Positions 41,240 through 48,000 of a DNA stretch of 48,000 nucleotides are shown in pieces (position 1 is the first letter of the stretch; every line of letters begins with the position of its first letter). The DNA is from Lindgomyces ingoldianus (taxonomy: Eukaryota > Ascomycota > Dothideomycetes > Pleosporales > Lindgomycetaceae). The notes below the pieces were generated by a model. It saw only the letters and a program-made list of their open reading frames with translations. It had not been told where the DNA came from and did not search any database. Both the position numbers and the translations under genes were made by a program. The DNA lies in the NCBI RefSeq assembly GCF_010093535.1, contig NW_022985234.1, forward strand, positions 1-48,000, read 5' to 3'.

Positions 41240-44200
41240 ACTACTATAAAGTAGTCTTCTTCTCCTAATTAGAGTGCGTACGTCTGTGTCACATGTAGGT
41301 ACAGGATAACTTAATCAGCTGCATCCTAATAGTTAGATGCAGGATTTGTGAGAAACTGTGTAAGGCGTAATGTAGCAAAGGCAATGTCTAGTCTTATAGT
41401 AACTACTGCAAAAAGCAGAGATCTAATCTTCTGCTAATATTAATTTACTTCTAATAAGGTTGTAAAACTAGATTATAGCATAAGTTTAATCCTACTTATA
41501 GGTGTAGTATACTGCAGGTCCTTTCTGTTAGCTAGCCTAGCTATTTTATTAATATATAATGCCTATAATAGCTAAATTATTTGTTATTGTTAATCTTTAA
41601 TAATCTTAACTCTTAGAAACTATTATAGGTCCTTGCCTTTTATTAGAGTATACTTCTTTTATAACTAGTCTACTACACGCTGTGCATCTGCTTTAGAGCC
41701 TTTTTTGTACGCAACAATAAGGTTGTCTACATAAAAGAAAACAAATATTCTAGCTTTAGTAATACAGCAGAGTTTATGTAGAACAGCTAAGAACCTAAAG
41801 CCTTTAAAAGTTATTATAAAATAGTGTTACTAGAGTAAAGAAGAAATTTATAGGCTGTATAGTGCTTTTTAAAGCTTTAGTATTATACCTAGTTTCTAAT
41901 AGCCTCTTAGCATCTACATGTAGATATTGCAGTTAATTGCTGCATGTATAAACATGTTAGTTACATTATATTATTTAAGCTTTAGGTTAAAGTGTGCAGA
42001 TATTACTATTAGCATTTAAAATAAGCGTTCTGCTAGAGTAGCAGCATAAGTATCTTATGTAGTAATGTTTCTCTGTTAATTACTATAGACTACTAGTTAT
42101 GCCTTACATCTTTATAATCTGTAGTGCTTGTTAAGCTTATAGGTGTACACCTACATATAATCTAGAATCTGCTGTCTAGCTACCTTAATTAGCTTTGTCT
42201 AGACCTCTGTTTAGGATTTTATTATCTAATAACTATCTAAGTGCGTTCTTTCTACTGCCTTAAACATCTTATGTAGAGGGTGCTCTTCTAGTTACTTTTA
42301 GGTTAATAGTAGAGGTAGTAGCTAGCTTTTATAAGGTGTTTTCTTTTTAAATAGTATTCTTATTAATGCTGCTTTATTTAGTGTCTTGCTGCTATGCTTT
42401 TTTACACTTTTAGATCTTATGCTAGCTATAAAGGCTGTAGCCTATAGTATAGTCTTTAGCAACTCTATTTAGCTTAGCTTTAGTGCTGCTCTAGCTATTA
42501 ACTGCATAAGTAATGCTATAGGTAGTAAAGTGTTTAGAGAAGACAGATAGTTATCTTTAATCTTTCTTTCTTAATAGTAGCCTAGTAGGTCTACTTTATT
42601 AAAATTTAATATATTATTTATAGTGTTGTCTTTATAGAATAACTCTGTCTTTAGCTAATAACTAGGTGTTAGAAGCTTAATTATTCTAATATATGTAGTA
42701 ATTTTTTTTACTATGTTATACATAAAGTTATCTATTAGGTTTTTAGGCTTACTGCTAAAGATTAAGTGTTTATTAAAAATAATGTTATGTGTATAGATTA
42801 CTTTTACTAGTAGTAGTATCTATACGCAGTAGATGTTTAATAATTAGTACTTAACTAGATATCTAATCTACGCCTTTAGGTCTAGCCTTTGTAGCTTAGA
42901 TTTATTCTAATGTGTGTTATTAGTTATTGTAAATGCTTTATAGCTATAGGCTTTTAAATGTGTAAAGCTTAGCTTTTAGATTAACATAATAACTTTATTA
43001 TTTAGAGCTACTTATGTAAAGAAGATCTTGTATAGTGTTTTTTAGTTATTAGCATAGTTTAGCGTCTAATTGTATAGGTATACGCTAGCTCTAGTGATGT
43101 ATAGCTATACATTCTATAGTAGGTTAGCATCTAGTTGCATAGCCTATAACTTCTCCTTATTTACACCCCTTAAGCGTTTAGCTTCTCTGTTCTAGGCTTA
43201 TGTATCTAGTGCTAAAGGCTTAACAGTTATTCTATGTAATGCTAGCTAGTGTTCTACCTTTAGTTTTACTATTATAATTTTATTATTAGCTTTAATAACT
43301 TTTATAGTAATGTTATAATAGTTCTTTAAAAAAAGAATAAAGATTATAAGAGCTTTAATAATTAATTTAGTAGGCCTATTATCTTTAAAGTAGAGGTCTT
43401 ACTAAAGGCTAGAATACTTATTAGTAATTAGCATTTAACTTTGCTCTTTTATAATACTCTGTGCTTTGTATACATAGAAATTAATTAACAGTCTCTTGCT
43501 AGGTCTGCTGTTACTAATTTATAGTGCGCAGCTAATTTATTATTATATCTTAGCTCTACTACATAAGTTATATTAAACTATTATAATTTCTTTAATTTGC
43601 ACCCCCTTAGCTTACTATATAAGGTGTTAAAGTGTAGCTAGTCTAGGGTGTCCTAAACACTTATGCTATAGCTCTGCTAATGCCTTTTATAGACTATGTT
43701 TAGTTCTTATGTTAATTATGTGTGTATAATATAAGCCCTTTTGTAGTAGATAGTACTTTAATACTTATTAGCTATAAATCTTTATAAAATCTCTAATTAT
43801 TATCCTATCTAGAGCCTTTAAAGCAGTTAGCTTTGCTTGTGTGTCCCACTAGATTTCTTTCTGTTGCAGTAAGCAGAACAAGACTAGGTTGCACAGTAGG
43901 TCTAGGCACAGTGCAGTGTTATGTAGTATAAGACTGTATGCTTAACTATGTGTTCTATGCTTACTTTTTAAGCTTAGTGTAATTAATTTGTAGCTTTAAA
44001 TCTATATATAAAAGTTTTTAGACTAGATAAAGTCTTTTAGTGTTAGTAGATAATAGTTATAGATCTAATTAAAATTATTTATAATGTAGCATGTTAAGCC
44101 TAAGTTAAGAATAAATAATTCTTTTAGTAGATATCTATTCTAGTTTAAATTAACTATAGCTAGTAATGCAGCTGCCTTAACTCTTAATACTTTCTAGCTT

Positions 44201-45075
44201 TTAAGTTAGTCTTCTTATATCTTTAGTGTAGGTGTATGTAAACTTTTTAGAATTAGTATTTTTAAATTATGTCTGCGCTGCCCTCTTAGTAGGCCTTAAA
44301 ATTCTAAGTTGTGCTTATGCTTTAATGCTATAAGCTCTTTAACTTTCTTATTTAGCATTTACTAGTCTAGTGCTTTGTCTAGATAGACATAGAAGCAGTT
44401 CTTTAGTGCATAGATGTGTCTGCATGCAGGACATTTAGTGCCTTTTGTTTTAGTAGGTTTCTAGCTTAAAAATAACTTTCTATTATCTTTTTAATAACAT
44501 TAATGTTAAGGTCTACTCTGTTTTCTTAACATTGCAACTTCTACACTATAGGCGTTTTTATTTATGCTTTAGGTAGTCTTTCTACTTTTAGCAAGGTATA
44601 ATAAGTTATTTGTTATAAAGGTAGCTTTATGCTTTTTTATATATATTAGATAATTTAATATTATATATTTTTAAAAGCGCTTTATTATTTCTTTTTAATT
44701 TATGTTTAGTGTAAACTGTCTGCTTTTCTAAAAAGTTATAGACTAATAAGGGGCAACTTTATTTATAGTAGTTAGAAAGTTCTTTACTACAGCATTAAAC
44801 TGCGTTGTTTCTAGAACATTTTATGTCTCTGCTTCTGTGGCAGCGTAGTTATACTCTGCTAGCTATAGGTCCTATATGCTTGCGTTTCTTAGCAGCTTTA
44901 GAGATGCATTATATTAGTTACACACATGTTCTTATTTAAATTAGTTGTTAACACCTACTATAGCTTTAAGGTTTGTAATCCACTATCTAAGTAGTTAATC
45001 TAGGGAACAGCATGTACGCTGCAGATGCGGGCTAACTGTTAACTAGATAAAGACAATAATCTATTAAAAGCTTAA
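41240..45075 (-). pseudogene. Copia polyprotein remnant: integrase, RT, RNase H
   Basis: Minus-strand reading with stops taken as Gln shows CLGHPRLATL near 43,660, the gag-pre-integrase HxxLGHP motif. The RT active site at 41733-41707 reads YVDNLIVAY (YVDD in active Copia, second Asp changed by G-to-A), followed by KKGSKADAQRVVD. RNase H follows with LDIAFATLRLTQFLTNPASN near 41,370 in the family's usual place. The central integrase core lies between about 43.5 and 42.9 kb but was not traced residue by residue. Confidence 0.75.
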
Positions 45076-45339
45076 TTACTCTCTTTTATAATTATGTCTG
45101 TTACTCTTGTACTTGTTAGCCTTAATCTTATAGTATTTAATAGCTTCTTTAAAGGCTCTAACACTGCTTATTAATAGCTTGTTTAGGTGCGTAGGCGTTT
45201 TAACGTTAGAGGCTGGTGAAAACTTAGCTATTAGCAGCATCTCTGGAGCTCTTAGTTTAGAGATCATTTGGATGGTCAACTTAGGGTCCACTTGCGGCCA
45301 GATGCCGTGCGCTACACATCTTGATTGCAGCTGCATCAT
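45076..45339 (-). pseudogene. Copia gag N-terminal fragment
   Basis: An open frame of 87 residues begins MMQLQSRCVAHGIWPQVDP and continues LTIQMISKLRAPEMLLIAK, then passes into a Lys/Asn/Tyr-rich end as AT content rises. Its position, just inside the 5' end of a minus-strand Copia element, supports gag. The remainder of gag continues to the left in broken form. Confidence 0.6.
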
Positions 45340-45426
45340 CCAGGCTCTGTAGTCGGTGTGGTCTCGAAGGACGACTGTCGCGTCTCAAGGAGGCTGGGTG
45401 GCCATTTTGTATTAATGGAGGCACTA

Positions 45427-45744
45427 TGTCACGGTATCCTCCCCGGATCCCAGACATAACTGTATTGGACGCGTACTAGAGTATTATTAGTGCACGTCTG
45501 ACACAAACACAACATAATATAGACATAAACTTAAGCATAAACTGCCTTAACACTAACTAAACTTAAAACAGGCTTAATTTATACCTAAAGCGCTTAGACT
45601 TCTAAGCTAAGTATTTAATTACTAATTTTCTTCTAAACTTTCTTATTCCTTACATAACATCTTATACTTACTATAATACTTTATATAGTAATTAAACTAG
45701 ACCTCTGTAAAGCTTTATAACCTTACTTATATATAATTATAATA
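45427..45744 (+). repeat. 5' LTR of the right Gypsy copy
   Basis: It is 318 bp and starts TGTCACGGTATCC. The inner tip reads TTATAATA, where the young LTR has TCGTGACA. The internal region then starts TTACATTATGTTAAAAC. Confidence 0.85.
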
Positions 45745-48000
45745 TTACATTATGTTAAAACTTTAGCTAAGAATAGCCTTTAAATTTAATTTAATAAGCT
45801 TAGTACTTGCATAACTTTAAGCTATTAAAGTAAGCTAAAAAGCTTTCTAAAAAGCGCTTACTTTATAAAAAAGCTACTATGTTATAAGCTTTAAAGCTTT
45901 TTAAAAGAACTTTAAAAAATAGCTTTATATTATTAAGCAGTTTATTTCTGCCTTAACTTTTATTATAGTAGTAGGAACTAAGAACTTACTAGCCTTAAAG
46001 CTTACTTAGAAGTCTAGAGATAGCTTAACTTTTTTCTACTTAATACTGCCTATAACCTGTAACCTTTCTAACTTAGTAATAAAATCTAACTAACTTCTTA
46101 ATCCCTTACTATTTAATAGAAAATAAAAAGACCTACTTTTTTTTCTACACAAGCTTTAATATAAACTTAAAAAAAATATAGACTAATTTCTCTTTAAACA
46201 CTTCTAGTTACTATACACTTACTTTTAACTTAACTATAACATAACAGCCTTAATTAACTTACTAATAAATAAAAATATTATTAACTTAGATTAATTTATA
46301 GTGTTTTTATAAGTAACTTATAAAGACTTAAATAAAAAGTTAACAGCTCTAAGTTACTTAAATACTTTATAATAAAAAAAAAAAGCTTTACTTTATACTT
46401 TACTAAGTTCTACTAAGTTACATCTAATATAGGCCTAAATAAGATAAGTCTAATTACAGCTTTATATAACTCCCTCTTAACTAAACTGCAACGCGCTATA
46501 GTAGAAGAACCCCTTCTAAATAACTTTAACATGTATGTAAACCTAATTACTACCTATAATAATAATATAAGGTTCCTCTCTATATAAGCCCTAATACGCC
46601 CCTAAACTAGCGCAGTTGCAAATAAAAACTCTAATATAATAAAAATTAATTTAAATTATGCTTTAGTTAGTTTTAGAAAGTGTAAAAATTATAAAAAAAA
46701 AAGTTAATACTTTAAGTGTAGTAAGCATAGTTATATTTTTTAAAACTACTTTATTTTTTTTTTTTTAGTTTGCGTAAGTAGTGCTGCTAGCACTTATTAA
46801 AGATTTTTACTATTTTAATCTTATTTTTATAAGGGCTTTAACTTATATTTAAGCTTTAATCTTTTTTGCTACTCTTAACATAGCTGCAGCTATAGCAGTA
46901 GAAGCCTATAAAAAGGCTTATTCTAGGGCTAAGTTGCCCTTTAGAACTAATTTAACACTAGATCTTTACTAACTTATAGGCTAAGTCCCTTACTAATAAC
47001 TAGAAGTACTAAGTTAATATTTTTATATATTTATAATAAAGAACTATATTAGCCTTAATATAAGCTCTTATTAACTTAGAAGTAAATAGCATAAGTTATA
47101 TTAATAAAAAACTAGCGTGTAAACTAAATCTTTAATTAACACTACTTACCTAAATAATTTACTTAACTAGATTTAATAAAAAATAACTTAAAAAAAGTTT
47201 TATTTTTTATACTATAACTATTATAATTACCTACTAACACTATAAGAAGTAGATTAAGCTCTATGTAATAAACATAAAATATTATAACCTAATTCTAGAA
47301 TAACTATAGCTGTATTAGCATAAGGTTGCTTTTAATTACTAAAAGTAAGTTTTAAACTTTAACTCTTTTTAATGCTAAGATGTATGCTTATACTTACACC
47401 TAAACAATACTTAAGTAGCACTTAATATAAAAGGTCTCTAAACTTACTTTTTAATAACTTAAAAAAAAACTACCTAAGTAAGGCTAATAAGCTAGGCCTT
47501 TTACTAAGATAAGCTATGTAAAATAATTTAATAACTGCTTAAACTTAAAGAAAAGAAAGCCTTTAAAAAATTTTTACTTACTTAATTTAAACATAAACTA
47601 GGACTTAAATAGCAGATAAACATCTACTATATAGAACCTACTCTATTTATAACCCTAGCTTAATAACTAGATTATAAAATCTACGCAGTTATAATTTTTA
47701 ATATAGACTAAGCTTTAGCTCTCTAAAAACACACTAACTTAAAAATAATAGTCTTTTAAGACTACTATAACCTATTACATGTTTTTTTTTAAGATAAGTC
47801 TAATAAGCTTTTAATATAACGTCTATATAATTACTAAATAACCTTTAAGCCTAGTAAACAACCTAGTTATAGGCTACTATATAAGATGTTGCTAAATAAA
47901 TTAAAAGTGCTTTAAAAATACTTTAATAAAAACCTAAAAAAAGAGTTTATTTAAGCTAGCTTTTTACTAGTAGTGTTACTTATACTATTTATAAAGAAAC
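45745..48000 (+). pseudogene. Gypsy gag/protease region, degraded
   Basis: By position this holds gag and protease ahead of RT. Frames are broken by many TAA/TAG. A Lys-rich CxxY...C block near 46,680-46,720 may be a ruined CCHC zinc knuckle (a Cys changed to Tyr), but the spacing is not certain. Confidence 0.45.

Larger units (their letters stand above)
40351..45426 (-). mobile_element. RIP-degraded Ty1/Copia retrotransposon
   Basis: On the minus strand, from right to left, are the gag start (45339), a gag-pre-integrase block, the integrase region, RT and RNase H: the Copia order, with integrase before RT. The 3' end lies somewhere in 40,350-41,000 and no clear LTR was found. On the right it is cut by the Gypsy LTR starting at 45427. 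The first 200 bases of its coding region, near 45,230-45,340, kept normal composition while the rest is strongly AT-rich. Confidence 0.75.
45427..48000 (+). mobile_element. Ty3/Gypsy retrotransposon, plus strand, running off the window
   Basis: It is a second copy of the element at 309-4819, in the opposite direction. The 318-bp LTR is 45427-45744, then internal sequence to the window edge. The last 60 bases match the complement of about 2300-2240 of the first copy, so the window ends just inside the reverse transcriptase region. Stops fit RIP. Confidence 0.85.

Overview
The window looks like a piece of a filamentous ascomycete nuclear genome. I infer a Dothideomycete, probably Pleosporales, because of the bipartite base composition, the retroelement types and the small secreted proteins; no marker gene proves this. 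Most of it is AT-rich DNA whose old coding frames survive only if TAA/TAG stops are read as former CAA/CAG. CpA-to-TpA decay of this kind is the classic footprint of repeat-induced point mutation (RIP). Two gene islands of normal base composition lie inside: about 10.9-17.5 kb and 26.46-33.8 kb.

Layout. At 1-4.8 kb a minus-strand Ty3/Gypsy element (gag region, RT, RNase H) carries a nested hAT-like MITE and is cut on the left by a much less mutated LTR of the same family. At 5.3-5.9 kb there is a Gypsy integrase tail on the plus strand. At 6.0-10.85 kb two 1,100-bp palindromic (foldback) elements with TA flanks alternate with a short two-LTR element and a third LTR of the same family. The first gene island holds two small secreted protein genes and a DUF7770-type gene. 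At 17,521-26,454 an 8.9-kb element with terminal inverted repeats and a perfect 8-bp target duplication splits the island; it holds two divergent, decayed, unrecognised genes. The second island has an aminoglycoside-phosphotransferase-like (APH) kinase gene and a large protein-kinase-like gene whose reading frame shifts once near its N-terminus. From 33.8 kb on are AT-rich element remains, an Asn-codon microsatellite, a 22-bp tandem repeat, a decayed Cys/His-rich gene split by a young solo LTR, a minus-strand Ty1/Copia element (40.4-45.4 kb), and a plus-strand copy of the first Gypsy element running off the right edge.

The host genes do not form an obvious pathway. Two secreted, Cys-containing proteins next to RIP-affected repeats fit the known setting of effector genes in plant-associated Dothideomycetes, but this is context, not proof of function. 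Removing the 8.9-kb element would rejoin the two islands into one ordinary stretch. No rRNA, tRNA or CRISPR array was recognised.
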